Part shown: one piece after another, positions 37,484-49,422 of the stretch | How positions within the stretch are numbered: position 1 is the stretch's first letter | Layout: each line of letters begins with the position of its first letter | Assembly: GCA_029449235.1 (NCBI GenBank) | Contig: JANATG010000004.1 | Coordinates: forward strand, 1,984,001 to 2,048,000 | DNA length: 64,000 nucleotides | From: Linnemannia schmuckeri | Lineage: Eukaryota; Mortierellomycota; Mortierellomycetes; Mortierellales; Mortierellaceae | Direction of reading: 5' to 3' | Translations under genes and position numbers: made by a program | The notes under the pieces: generated by a model | Database searches by the model: none | The model's input: the letters and a program-made list of their open reading frames with translations, nothing else | Told to the model about the DNA's origin: nothing

Positions 37484-39062
37484 GATTAGAGCGATGGCTT
37501 TTAAAACGAACCCGCACATACACATCACGAACACAACACATATCATAACATAGACATAGCCATAACCCTTCAACTGTAACAACAAGATATCTTTTCGCAT
37601 TCAAACAGCTCGCACAAAAAAGTAGTAATGAGAGGAAATAGCTGATATACGTGCAAGAAACACAGAAAACGTTGTTTTATTATTGCCTATCTTCCTAAAC
37701 TAAACAGCAGGAGCCATGCTTCAACTGGTAAGATCTTGAACCCATAACGAACAGCCCAAACAATCCATACTTTTGCCTGTTCGCATATCCTGACATTGAC
37801 CTTGGACCCTTCAAGAAACTCAACCTTTTGATCCCGCTTTCCATCCTAGTCCAGTCACTAGAGTCCCCCATGTCTGTCCAGTTGTTTTCCTGTTCATTGT
37901 CTTCCATGTATAGGCGGAAATCAGAAAAAAAAACAGGCGAAAACGCAAACGTTTTGCAACCTAGGAAAGAAAAAAACAACTTGTAAATAACCAATGCCTG
38001 CGTTGATCTAATATTCATTGTTCTTGAGCTCGAAAGATCCCAATGCTTTGACCGAGTTTGTCCGCGTGTTTGATACAAAGAAAAATCTCTAAGAGAAAAC
38101 ATTAGCTAGTAGGTTGGTAAAGCTTGCGTTTCCCTTTTCAAACAATCGTCGCTCAAAAAGTAAGAAACAATGCAAAAAAACAAGATAGGAATATAAAATA
38201 TTAATCAGAAGAGCAGCAACAAAAAAGACCTCATCCACCCTTCCAAAGTTCGATGACAAGGATTTGATTTCGTCGCAAGGGAGTTGCGCCATGTGTTTCG
38301 GGTAGGTGAAGATAGCATATAAGAAATGAGAAGTGGTAGGAGGATAAAGGATAGAGAAAACGTAAGAGAAAAGTGAAAAAAGACAAATGAAAACGGGAAC
38401 AAGCAGTTACGAATAAAGGAACCATAGTCCTTACTCAGAGGGACCGTCTACATGAGAATGAAACGGTCCAATCATCCCGTTCAATCCGTGCCAGTCTTAA
38501 TTCCGTTGCCCAAAAGTCCTTGCTTGACCGCAATATCGATGGCAAGCAGAGTGAGTCATGCTTGTAGGCGATCCTGATTCCCCTTGACCGAAACTCGTCT
38601 CCAGTTCTTGCGCTTCTTAAGACTGATTTGTGAGGGTGGAGGGGCAATCAGGAGAAAGGATCAAGCGAGAAGAAGTAGAGAAGAGAGGAAGGTAGAAGAG
38701 AAGAAAAGAGTCGAAAGCAAAGAGGAAACAAGAAGAAGGCAGAGGATGGGTTAGGGGAGTGGAGGAGGAAGGAGGAGGAAGGAGAAGGAAGGAGGAGCGA
38801 AGTTGGAATGGAGTAGGAAGAAGAAAAGAGAATGAGGATGATATTGGACAGACAGAAATTTAACGACCAAAAATCAATAATCAAAAAACGTTCTCGCGTC
38901 GTTTGATCAAAGTCAGTCACATCGCATATGAGAAGTGAAGTCAAGAAGTCGCAAGCTACTTTTTTTTATTTGGTTGAGGCCCATGTATTAAGGTGAAGAC
39001 GAGGTTATCATAAAAGGAGAGAGTGGGCATGATGATATGTGTAACGAAAGAAGAGAGACTAT
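37484..39062. other. Convergent 1.6-kb spacer
   Basis: Lies between the stops of the fusion gene and the ABCG gene. It holds a strongly purine-rich tract at about 38641-38840 and no recognisable gene or RNA. Confidence 0.55.
38641..38840 (+). repeat. Polypurine (GGA/GAA-rich) tract
   Basis: About 200 bp of nearly pure A/G on the plus strand, with repeated GGAGGAA units around 38761-38800. Could adopt triplex structure; it lies between two convergent genes rather than at a promoter. Confidence 0.75.
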
Positions 39063-41405
39063 TTAGGCCTTCTTGGCAAGGAGAAGCAAGAGGCCAATGA
39101 CACGGAAGAATATGTAGTATCCGACAAGGATAATGACAGCCCTCCACTTGGTCAACCAGTCCAAGTCAGCCATGCCAAAGTACTGCAGGGTAGCAATGCC
39201 CTTTGCAGAGCCATCATCAAACTCGTTGCCAAGCATGCCCGAGAAAGCCCACTGGTAGTACGAGGCCCAGAAGGCCCAGATCCAGCCGCGAGGAATATCG
39301 GTCCTGCTGACAATGAAGCCTGAGAACAACATGGCCATGGTATTGATGAGCGAGAGCAGGTTCATGCCGACCTCCGCGTTCTCGGCACCGGCACCGATAG
39401 CAGCGATGAGAGAGAGGGCAACGTTGACAAAGACGGCGACGGCAACAAAGTAGTAGATCAGCGATCCCTTGAGGCCGATAAGAAAATAGGTGATGACGAC
39501 AAAGATGACAGAGAGGATAGTGTATGAAAGAGTCTCAACGATGGTCTTTGCGAGGAAGTAAGATGAGGTTCTGTACATTCCTGCGGCACGCTCTCTCAAG
39601 AACAAGCTACGCTCGATAATGACTATTTAGAATGCAGAGAGAAAATTACCAGTTAGAACAGCTACTATTACCAGTTGAGGAATGCATCAGCAGTCAAGAA
39701 GGTATACAACTTACACTGAGGCATGGCGGAGAAGGTCATGGTGGCAAGGAAGGATGTGATGAAGAACAAGGCAATAGACTTGTTAAAGCTGGTAGCACCC
39801 ATCTCGGGACGATCCTTGAGTCCCGAAAACAAGGAACCGATGACTAACGCAAAAACAATATGGATAAAGGCAGAGGCTTGGAAGATGGTGGGGTGACGAG
39901 CCAAGTTGGTCAAGCTACGCTGAGTGAGCAACAAAGTCTGGGTCAGGGTAGTGGTGGCGTACTCAGTCGTGTAGGCCTTCTTGAACTGGTCCAAGAGAGC
40001 ATCGTCTTTTTTCTTCTCAGAGTCATTCTGGTGCTTCTGAAGGAGCTCGGTCAAGTATGCCTTGGGGTTGGTGGCAAGGAAGCTGGCATACTTTTGGGCA
40101 AAGTCTCCATGAGACGAAGAGGAACCCTCATTGGGGGGCTTATCCTCGTGCAGAGTAATAAGATCCACTGCATACGATCGAAGCAAAACATCAAAGTAAG
40201 AAGTGTTAATAGCAGATTAATCATAAGTTGAAGACGGATTTCATGATGTGCAAACGATGTGAGCTGAAACTTACAGAAGTAATCGGCGACGTTCCAGCCG
40301 ACGGGGACTTCATGGCCAAGGGCCTCAAAGTACGAGGCGGCTTCCTGAGCCTTGCCGAAATAGACGACCTTACCCTTGGACAACAACAAGAGGTCATCGA
40401 AGAGCTCATAGATGTCGGAGCGAGGCTGGTGGACTGTTAGGATGACGGTGCGGCCCTTACGAGCGAGCTCCTTGATGGCGTTGGCGACGTTCAAGGCATC
40501 GGTCGAGGAGAGACCGGAGGTGGGTTCGTCGAGGAGCAAGACACTAGGGCTGGAGAGAAGCTCGATACCGATGGTGACGCGACGCTTCTCTCCTCCAGAG
40601 ATACCGCGGATAACGGCACCTCCGACCTTGGTGTTCTTGATGTGGGTCAGGTTAAGCTCCTCCATGACGACATCGACACGGGCAAGTTTGTCCTTGGTGG
40701 ACATTGCGCGAGGGAGTCTCATCTTAGCGGCGAACGTGAGTGTCTCCAAGACCGTCAATGTCTCGATGAAGTCTAGGTAGATTAATACATTGGATGTCAG
40801 TGTATTGTTGTCATAAAGTATAAGGGAAAAGAGAGATGAAGCGTGTACGTGATAAGTCACAGATAGTTACCGTCCTCCTGGGTGACATAGCCGACGAGAC
40901 GTTTGCGGATGGAGCCATACTGCTTGACGGGAACATCGTTTAGGAGAATGTCGCCCTGAATCTTGCCGACGTTGCGTGCCTGACGATCAGCAAGCAGGTC
41001 CAAAAGGGTCGTCTTGCCTGCAAAGATTATTGTTTAAGGGGTACGGCGAAGAAAAGAAGGAAAATAAGTAAATTGAACAATGAAAGGGTGAAAATATTAA
41101 CATTGACTGGCAAAGACGAAAAGACGAAGGGGCGCACCTGATCCACTGGGACCCATGATGGCAAGGACACGCCCGGGAGTGGCCTTGGCATCGACGTTGG
41201 AGAGGATGGCACGCTGGACATCAGGCTGTCTCTTGAAGAGGCTCTTCCTCTCGCCTTCCTTCAGCTCCTGCTTGACAGTGATCTCGTACTGAAGTTTGGA
41301 GACAATGAGCGAAGCAGGGATGAAGGGGACATTGGCGTCACCCTGGACATGCGAGCCAGTCGAGATGGATGCATTCGACCCATTGGTGATCTTTTCAATG
41401 TTCAT
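39063..41405 (-). CDS. ABCG (White-type) half-size ABC transporter
   Basis: Membrane exporter that works as a dimer; family members move lipids, sterols, pigments precursors or drugs. Six exons, 41138-41405, 40871-41017, 40275-40772, 39715-40167 and 39063-39622 (the first five junctions all in phase 1), give 641 residues, typical for ABCG. The ATP-binding domain comes first: Walker A GPSGSGKTT (about 84-92, split by intron 1), signature ISGGEKRR, Walker B LLLDEPTSGL and switch His in VHQPRS. The C-terminal half has about six membrane segments, including VIFVVITYFLIG and IILVGYYIFFRVIGLLLLL. Start chosen at the first in-frame ATG (MNIEKI). In this locus it could export the product of the neighbouring enzymes, which is inference from position. 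Exon listing: five segments shown cover the whole coding sequence. Confidence 0.9.
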
Positions 41406-43541
41406 CGTTGTTGTTGTGTGTTTCGAGGGTATAGTATTAGGTGTGCTGAGAAGGACTGGCGGGTATTTACAAGGCAATGAAAGAGGAGTGGAGGAAGAGA
41501 GTTGGAGTCGGTCGATGAAGAGAGAAGAAAAAAGGAACGGGACACGCTAAATAAGAAGAAAGGACGACTGCTATGTGGAGAAGAAGCAAGAAGGGATGGA
41601 AGAGAAAGCGAGAAAGGGTCGGAAAGGAGAAGAGAAGAGAAGAAAGAAAAAGAAAAGGTGGAGAAAGAAGGATGGATAGAAGAAAAAGAAACGAAGGAGC
41701 AAAAGAAGCAGTCATCTGAAAATGCGAATGGTCAGTGTCCCCTAATTCTCTCTATCTTGAACAGTCAAGAAAATATAGGTCAACGTCCGTACTTTGGACA
41801 AGTGTAATCTTGTAACACGGTACTGCCTCTCAGCCCATGTACATGTACAGGCAGTTCTTGCGCTGAGAAGCATGAAAAAGAAAATGAGAACAATAAACTT
41901 TAAAAAATGAACATCCTCATCAAGGAGAAAGCGATGATGGCCCATGGGAGCATAAACGGGGAGAACAAATCTCTCCGTCTCCATCATCCATCAAATATTA
42001 TTTGCACACATATCCTGATCACAACACAGTGCTGTTAGCCCCTCAATCGCTTCTCTTATCACCCAATGCAGGTGCTACTAGACTGGCCAGATGATTGCCG
42101 CAATGGTGACATGAAATGGACTTTGAATGATGGGGCTTTTTATTCTTGCGCCGATTAACTCGTGTGTTTTGGTATTTCCATCGCTTCTGTCATGCAATAA
42201 AAACAGAAGGAAATGTCGCCGAACTTGTAGCGCATGAGGTAGATGTACAGGATGTACCTGGAAGTGATATGAAGACGCCAATAGCTTTGAAGACTGAATG
42301 ATGACGAGGACACGAATGAACGAATGGATGATTAATTGTCAGCAGAAGCAACTTCGTCAAATATTAGTCGCTTCACATGCGTTTGCGTGTGTTCTGTTCT
42401 TGAAAACAAAAACAACCAACAGAAGAAGCGAACGGGCGACAGAAAATGATGGAAAAGGCATTTTCAACGGGCTAAGAGATTGTTGACAATGATGAGAGAC
42501 ATACCGCGGACTAGCTTCACACTGGCCCAAGGTACCACGTTGCTGATAAAGAAATAAGAGTAATAATTGAATTGCTCAATTTTCAGCTGCTGCCACACAT
42601 TTGTGAAGAACAACATCAACAATAACAACAACAGCAACAACAACAACAAATGAACAAAACAATGGGAACAAGAACTGTTTGCACACTTTTAAATTAGAGC
42701 CCGATGCATTCTGCTACGTTAAGTTAAGTAGGGGTTGGTGTTAATATACGGTCTATTCAAAGTTATTGTTTTTCTTCCGCAAACATGTGCATGTATGTAT
42801 TGCTTCCTTCTGTAGTTGAATTTTCTTCTCTGCTTTTAAAATTATTCCTTTTTTGTTGTTGATATTGTTCACAATGGTGTTTGTATTCAATATTGGACGT
42901 GCATCGTATTCACTACTTTCATGCATTCATTCACCGTTCAAAAAAAATCAAAATGTCTGTGAGCTGTTTGTTATTGTTGTTGACTGGACATCGATTTCAG
43001 ACTTGCCTTCTTTAAAATAGGATGGCTTGATGAAGGAGTTCCCCTGCCCACAGTCCTCTTGGAGTACCTGCGATGAATGAATGAATCAACAACATGCATG
43101 TCAATCTGCTTTATGCGATCAGACAAGAGTACGGCGATTATTTTCTCCTCTCTTTTGTCTCCCTTCTTCTTTCCCTCTTTTCTTCTCTCTTCGACTCTCC
43201 CCTTCTTCAGTCTCACTCATATCCTCCGCAATCCATCCTTCTTCAACCGGCTGACAACCCTCCTTGTTCTTTTTTTCCCTTGTCTGTCATCATTGCATAC
43301 ATCACCACCACCCCACAGTGCTAACAACCACACGCACATCCGTCCACACGACTGGGCCAATCGACTCTCACGTCCAGTCTTGCAATTGATTTTGAACAAG
43401 CCTCTTCTCCTCTTTGACTTCTTTTACCCTCCTTCCTCTCGGTCGCTCCTCTTTTCTTTTCCAATTCTCCTTTCTTTTTTCTTCGTACCTGAATTTTGAT
43501 CCACACCGATCAATCTAAACGACACATCACATACAACAACC
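41406..43541. promoter_or_regulatory. Divergent promoter region of the ABCG and UbiA-like genes
   Basis: This 2.1-kb spacer holds both start regions. Next to the ABCG start is a 240-bp purine-rich stretch (41470-41712; CT-rich on the ABCG coding strand). Next to the UbiA-like start is a 350-bp CT-rich stretch (43137-43490). A short CAA repeat is at 42605-42650. No protein-like open frame. Confidence 0.55.
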
Positions 43542-44672
43542 ATGAAAGCCGAACAAGAAAACAAATCCCAGATCTCAGTCTCGACAACAGCCAGCAGCCG
43601 GCAGGTTGACATCTTTGTCCAGTTCTCAGGGTACAAGGCCTGGTTCAAGTTTTTCTCGGAGCGCATCGCCCTCTTTGTCTACCTCTTAACGGCAGCAGGA
43701 TATGTCCTTACCGCTAACTACTGTCTGACCAACGGATCTAAGGACCTTCCTCTCCGTCAATTCTTCTGGACCTTGGTCATCGAAACCCTCTTCTTGGTCA
43801 CCCTCAGAGTCATGGACGATCTCAAGGATGTCGATACCGTATGTCTATACCCCTCTTTTCCCTTCTTCGCCCATGTACAGCGGAACAATATTTGTGATAC
43901 ACCGAGTTTACCAACTAACTTCATCTGGCTTCTTTCCCTTGGTTAGGATATTCTCGCTCACCCTGAACGCCCCTTGCCACGAGGCCTCGTCACAGCGCGA
44001 GAGGCCAGCATTGTTGTCCACACCCTCGTCGCGATCCTCCTAATCAACGGCATTGTCCTCGCTATCGTAGAGAGCCTCGCTTGTGGTCTCCTCTGCATCG
44101 CAACCACCGCCTACTACTACGCCATGTTCAAGGAGTTTGGCTGCGGGCATTGGTTGAGCGCCCGCCCAATCCTCTATGTCATCACCCACCAACTCGTTGT
44201 GCTCCTCATGGTCCTCTTCCCCATCGCTGCCTTTCACGGCGCCTCATCCCTCAAGAACATCCTCGCCTGGCATGCTGCTCTCCTACAATTTGGAGGCTCG
44301 TTTACCTTTGAGGTTTGCCGCAAGCTCGATCCAACTGCCCACATTGCCCTCGGTACCTACTTGATCGCCTATGGAAAGTTTAAGACCTTTTTGATGATTC
44401 TTTTCGCGGTTGTCGTTGGTGCCTGGGCTTCGTATGTGATGGCTGTCGAGGTCATCATGTGGCCTTTCTTGGGCTTCTTGCTCCTTACCGTCATTGTCCT
44501 TTTCGCCAAGCAGCGTGCCCCCGGTACCCCCTTGGCCGAGGGAGAGACTGCGCCCAAGGGACACAAAACTGTCGAATTGATCTGCACCCTTATTACTCTT
44601 CTTACCATGTACATTGTTCCCATCAAGGTCTGGAGCGGCGTCCCCAAGACCGCCATGCGCACCTTCTCTTAA
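43542..44672 (+). CDS. UbiA-fold membrane prenyltransferase-like protein
   Basis: Integral membrane protein of the UbiA superfamily, whose members transfer prenyl or related groups from a diphosphate donor. Two exons, 43542-43838 and 43947-44672, give 340 residues, with about eight hydrophobic segments. In place of the classical NDxxDxxxD, motif 1 reads RVMDDLKDVDTD (residues 89-100), followed by HPERPLPRGLV. The second Asp-rich motif is absent; at the equivalent place is FEVCRKLDP (220-228). I recall bacterial UbiA-like families with this KD...RPLPRG and E-x-x-RK pairing, not checked by search. Donor and acceptor are unknown; the protein could even be a non-canonical transferase. It converges on the P450 gene with a 375-bp gap. 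Confidence 0.8.
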
Positions 44673-44737
44673 TTTTTTATTCTTGCTTTTTGATGAGACT
44701 TTACTTCACTCCCTCTTTCTAATGACACACTTTTGCA

Positions 44738-44743
44738 AATAAA
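44738..44743 (+). terminator. AATAAA poly(A) signal of the UbiA-like gene
   Basis: Perfect AATAAA about 66 bp after the stop codon. Confidence 0.55.
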
Positions 44744-44978
44744 AACACCTAATATCTCCACTCAACTTGATCTCATCCTGAAACAATATTTAAGCATGTA
44801 CTTTGGAAGAGATCTTTGGGATGAGATTAGAAGTATGTGCCTTGATGCACCTTAAGATTTGTGTCAATTCGCGTCTTTTTTTTTTTTTTTTTACTTTGTG
44901 TTCGCTCAAGGCACATATCCTGTCCAGTTTCATGGTCCCAGCAAGCTAGCAAACAGATGTCAACGAAATTATACGAAG

Positions 44979-44984
44979 TTTATT
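44979..44984 (-). terminator. AATAAA poly(A) signal of the P450 gene
   Basis: TTTATT on the plus strand, about 64 bp beyond the P450 stop codon. Confidence 0.5.
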
Positions 44985-45047
44985 GTTGCAAAGTTATGTA
45001 TAGAAGGAAGAAAGAAAGTAAAAAAAAAACAATACACTGTATACTCC

Positions 45048-46816
45048 TCAATCAGCAAGTCGAACACCCAACTTGACTCCAGGACAAGGCTTCAAACTAA
45101 TCGACCATCTCCAATCAATCTCACCCCGGTTCGCCCTCAACTCGGGCGTCTCCACAAATTCAAACGTATTAATCAAATTGGCAATGTGAGTCTTCATCTC
45201 GAGCGTCGCAATCTTGTTGCCGACACAGCTGCGCTTTCCGTGGTAAAAGGGGAAATAGCAGAGGCCGTTTGGTGGGGAGTATGGTGGGCAGGGCGACGCC
45301 TTGTCGGTGGTGAGCCAACGTTCGGGTTTGAAGGAGAGAGAGTCGGGGCCCCAAATCTTGGGATCACGTTGGAGGATGAACATGGGGATCTGGAGGTTGG
45401 TGCCTGCGGGGACGAAGAGGGGCGCAAGGCCGTTGTTGCGGGGGAGGTGGTCATCTTCGACAGAGACTCTGAGGTTGAGCTAGTTAAATGCAATGAAAAA
45501 TTAAAAATGCGATTGGTAAATAAATGAACTTTACAGTTAATTCGATTCTTATGATCGTCCTCAAAGTAACAGATACAGGGACTTACAGGGACGGGGGACC
45601 AAAGACGGAGACTCTCGCGGATGACAGCGTTCAGGTAAGGGAGCGAGTTGAGCTCGTCATAAGAGGGGGCACCCTCATGGTTCTTGTAGAGCGCGCGGGT
45701 CTCTTCGCGAAGACGGGTCTGAACCTCCGGGTGACAAGCAAGCTGGTAGAAGGCCCACGACAGAGCCGCAGAGGTAGTCTCATGCCCTGCAAAGATGGCA
45801 GTAAAGACGTCATGTCGGATCTGAAGATCGGTACTACCCTCTCCAATCAATTGGTCAACCAAAAGCATCGTCAACATGTCTTTCTTTTGACTGGTCGCCT
45901 CCTGCTCCTGTGAGAACTCTCCGTCGTGAGCCTTGATCTCCTCAAGGAGCCTCTGCTTTCGTTCTTGGACAATGCCCTCCATGGATGAATTGAACTCTCG
46001 GACAGCGCTCCAGGCACGGCGGTTGGTCTTTGTCGGAATCCAGTTGGACAGGGGCAGCATCGTCAGTAGAGTCACCTGAAACGAGTCGACAATGATCCTG
46101 TAGTTCTCGAAATCAGAACCGATGGGGGACTTGATGGCATCGAATCCACGTCCGAGAGCAAACTGGCCAATGGAATCCAAAGTTAGGCAGTAGAACGAGG
46201 GTTCGAGATCGATAGTGGTGTAGGTCTTGCCATCGCGCTCCCATCGTACCTCTTCCTCCTTATTCTTCTGCTCAGCCTTGTCGTCAAACCTCTCCTTCCA
46301 GACTTCAAGAAGATCCTGGGCGACACCATGGAAGGCCGTAGCCATGGACTTAAGGTAAGTGTGCTTGAACCCCTTGGCAAGGTACTTGCGATGTGACGTA
46401 TGCTCACCCGCCTTCATCGACAGAAGCGAATGGCCCAAGTTCTGCTCAAACATCTCCTCGGTCCCTTTACTCTTCAACCAGTTATCGTTGCCTTTCCCAA
46501 GGACATATCCGACAGTGACGGGGTCCGAGGTCATGAGGGTCAGTCGCGAGAACCAGTAGTAGCGGTAGATCGATCCGGGGTATTCCATTGCCCAGTCGTA
46601 GAGGGCCATCATGGGCTTCTTTTTGGTCAGGGCCAGCATGTTTCCGAGGAAAGGGATCCTTGAGGGGATGGGGCCGGGGATCTTGGAGAGCGGATCGAGG
46701 TGGTAGGGGTAGAGCCAGGACTTGTAGAAGACATAAGTGATGATGGCGGACAGGGTCACTGCCAATGAAGCGGCAGATTGGTGGTTTGCCTTCTCAATTA
46801 AGGCCACAAGAGTCAT
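45048..46816 (-). CDS. Cytochrome P450 monooxygenase
   Basis: Haem-thiolate monooxygenase anchored in the ER. Two exons, 45587-46816 and 45048-45479, give 553 residues. An N-terminal membrane helix (about 14-34) is followed by the Pro-rich hinge KIPGPIPSRIPFLGN. The I-helix motif AGHETTS (343-349), ExxR in ESLRLW (401-404) and the haem-binding FYHGKRSCVG with Cys about 495 are all intact, so it should be active. The 29 bp around the haem loop contain no disruption. The subfamily could not be assigned; the general layout resembles CYP4/CYP52-like fatty acid or alkane hydroxylases, which would fit the acyl-CoA reductase next to it, but this is a guess. Divergent from the reductase gene across 2.6 kb. 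Confidence 0.93.
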
Positions 46817-49422
46817 GGTTGTATGTATGTTGTTGTTGATGCAGTTGAGTGTGTAACGGGAGTGAAGTAAAAATTAAAAAAATGCTGAAAGCAAAAATGC
46901 CAGTGCCCGCTTTATGTTGGACTGGAAGAAGCTAGCACGAAAGAGACCCTGAAAAAATAAAGAAAAAAAGTATGAAGAGAAAGTAGGCTGGTGAGTTTGA
47001 GTTCAAACACGAGTATGCCGATGAAGACAAATGGCCCGAGGAGAGAGACAAGGCGTCGACAGGAGTGAAGGATTAGACCAGGTCCATTGGGCGTCCGTCT
47101 CAGCTCCAACGTTGGCATCATTGGTCTCCTTTTTTTTGCGCAGAGGCCGATGGATCTTGCAGTCGACTTTGGTGCTATTTTTTCATCCGTTAGCGGAGGG
47201 ATTTTGTCTTCAAAAGATGGCAGTTGAAGTAGAGAAGAACAGACTTGAAGGATGGTTGTGTTTTACCTTGGTGCGCAATATAGCACATGTGCAATAACGA
47301 ACAGAGAAATGAAAAAAGGAAATGAGAAGAGCAAAAAGTGAAAAAAAAATAAAATAAAACAAAAAGAAATGACATCGGATGGACATTACAATAGAAAGAC
47401 AAGAAAAAACAACACAATAGGCTGTTTTGAATGCTTGATTGTTGTTGTTTTATTCCAGGAATAATTTTAACATCACAAATTAACGTAAACCATCGATCAG
47501 ACTTAAGCTTTACGGCAGCTGGAATTTATAACTGATTTAGTTGAATGCTCTATTGATTGAAGAGGAACAAGAATGCTACAGCGCATAGAGTACAACACAT
47601 TTTGTTCTAAATTGAGAGCTTATTCTTTACTTCTCAACGGTTGGTGTCCTTCACGTAACGTACTGTAAATCAACGGACCGACCTTCCTATTTGTTTCTTA
47701 CCCCACTCATAGACTTGCGGAGATAGACTCTATGCACTCAATTACGACAAAGTCGTCGTCTTTCCAAGAAGAGGGCCACGAGATGAAAAAGGATCGGGAT
47801 GGAAGAAACGGTTCAAGATGTACACCATCCAAAAGACACCACTTCTCGGCTCACTTGCACATGTTCTGTTCTGTTCCATTCCTTTATCTTTCGTCCTTTG
47901 TTGTTACTTGTTGTTTCTTGCCAAATGTCAATTTAATGCTGCGAGTGAATTCCTTTTGGATCACTGTATTTTTTTCGAGGGATCCAGGCTTTCATCTTTC
48001 ATCATTTCTATTGCTTCGTCGGTTCATACATTACCCATTGACCTAAACTCGATCTATGGTCAGAACGATGTGTTTTGTTTTGGTATGCGGACAAGGATAC
48101 TTGCGCCCAACCAAAGAAAACCAACAGCATTCATTCATTATCCATGTCATTCATTCGTTCATTCATTTACATGTCGGTGGATTGATTCGACTCACTTGTT
48201 TCATCACTCGCCTATCGGTCAAGTTTCGTTGCGGGTGATCGATGTTCGGCTTGAAAGAAAAGCTGAGGCATTTATACACCCACTCGTAATCCCTATCTCT
48301 TGACAAGCCCCCACCATGCAGCCTCCTCTTCTCTTGGTCGGGGATAAACAGCGCAGGTTTGGATTAATGGGTCATCATCGCGCAAGTCCACATCCTATTC
48401 CACCCATTCGTCCTTCTTTTCATTCACATTCATTCATACAAAGTCGGAATATGTGGTGATTACTCGCATTTACTTACCAATCCCGCAGATTAAGGTGAGG
48501 CGTGTGAGAACGAAATGTCAGAGTCGGACGATAATTATTGTTGTTAGACTGTGGTTTACCTCAAACTAAAAATGAACTTGGGAAACAACCAGCCCAAATT
48601 TTGACCAAACTCAACCTTGTTATGGCAGACAATTCAACAAGTGAGAGCAGAGAACTCCAATATGAACCTTGACCGTCTGTGTGCGTGCGTGTGATACCCC
48701 CCACCTCCTTTGAAGAAAGACCAAACAACAACTGGACACAAAAAAACAAATAAAAAGGGGGACTCGATTCACTCTCTCTCTCTCTCTCGGCAACCACAAA
48801 AAAACACAAAGCATAAAAAAAGCCAAGGAAAGAACTTTCAAATTTCCGTACCACCATCCCATCCCCCACCACCGCAAGACCCTCCCCTCCAAGCGCTTCC
48901 TCTCGCTGCTCTCCGACGTCGCGTCCATCTGTCGCTCGATTTTTTCTTCCTTCGCTGCTTCTCACCAAGACCTTGTTTTGACACTCGGTTCTCCCTCAAT
49001 TGATTGGAGTTTTGTTGACACCCACCCACCCTCCATCATTATCCGTTCGTCCTCTTATGCTCACCACAATTTCATTTTTCTTCATTCGAATCAAAAGGTA
49101 CAGTAAGCAAGTCGATTAGTCGATGCACATGGAAACAAAAATGAGCTGTTCGAGGAGACAAAGGACTCTTACCTGGAAAAAATAGTCTGTTCGTATTTGC
49201 CCATGCAAGCCAATTTACTCACACTCCCGTCTCTTCTTTCATTTCATTCCTTTACATTTAGTTCTATTGCATTCTTTCTCTCCCCTCTCTCACTTGCATT
49301 TCGTTTATAACCCTCCACGTTCTTTCATCCCGAAACACCATTTTTTCTCGACACATCACACACCACAACAAACAACGACAACTGCACTCTCAACAGCCAT
49401 ACCATTACCATCTACTGCTACC
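46817..49422. promoter_or_regulatory. Divergent promoter region of the P450 and FAR genes
   Basis: This 2.6-kb spacer holds both start regions. It contains an ATTC-type tetranucleotide stretch (48128-48168), a CT run (48771-48789) and a CT-rich leader before the FAR start (about 49,220-49,422). No gene recognised. Confidence 0.5.
48128..48168 (+). repeat. Imperfect ATTC tetranucleotide array
   Basis: About nine CATT/ATTC units with two interruptions in the spacer between the P450 and FAR genes. Confidence 0.7.

Larger units (their letters stand above)
44673..45047. other. Convergent 3' spacer
   Basis: Gap between the UbiA-like and P450 stop codons. It contains a plus-strand AATAAA (44738-44743), a T run (44878-44892) and a minus-strand AATAAA (44979-44984). 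Confidence 0.6.
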
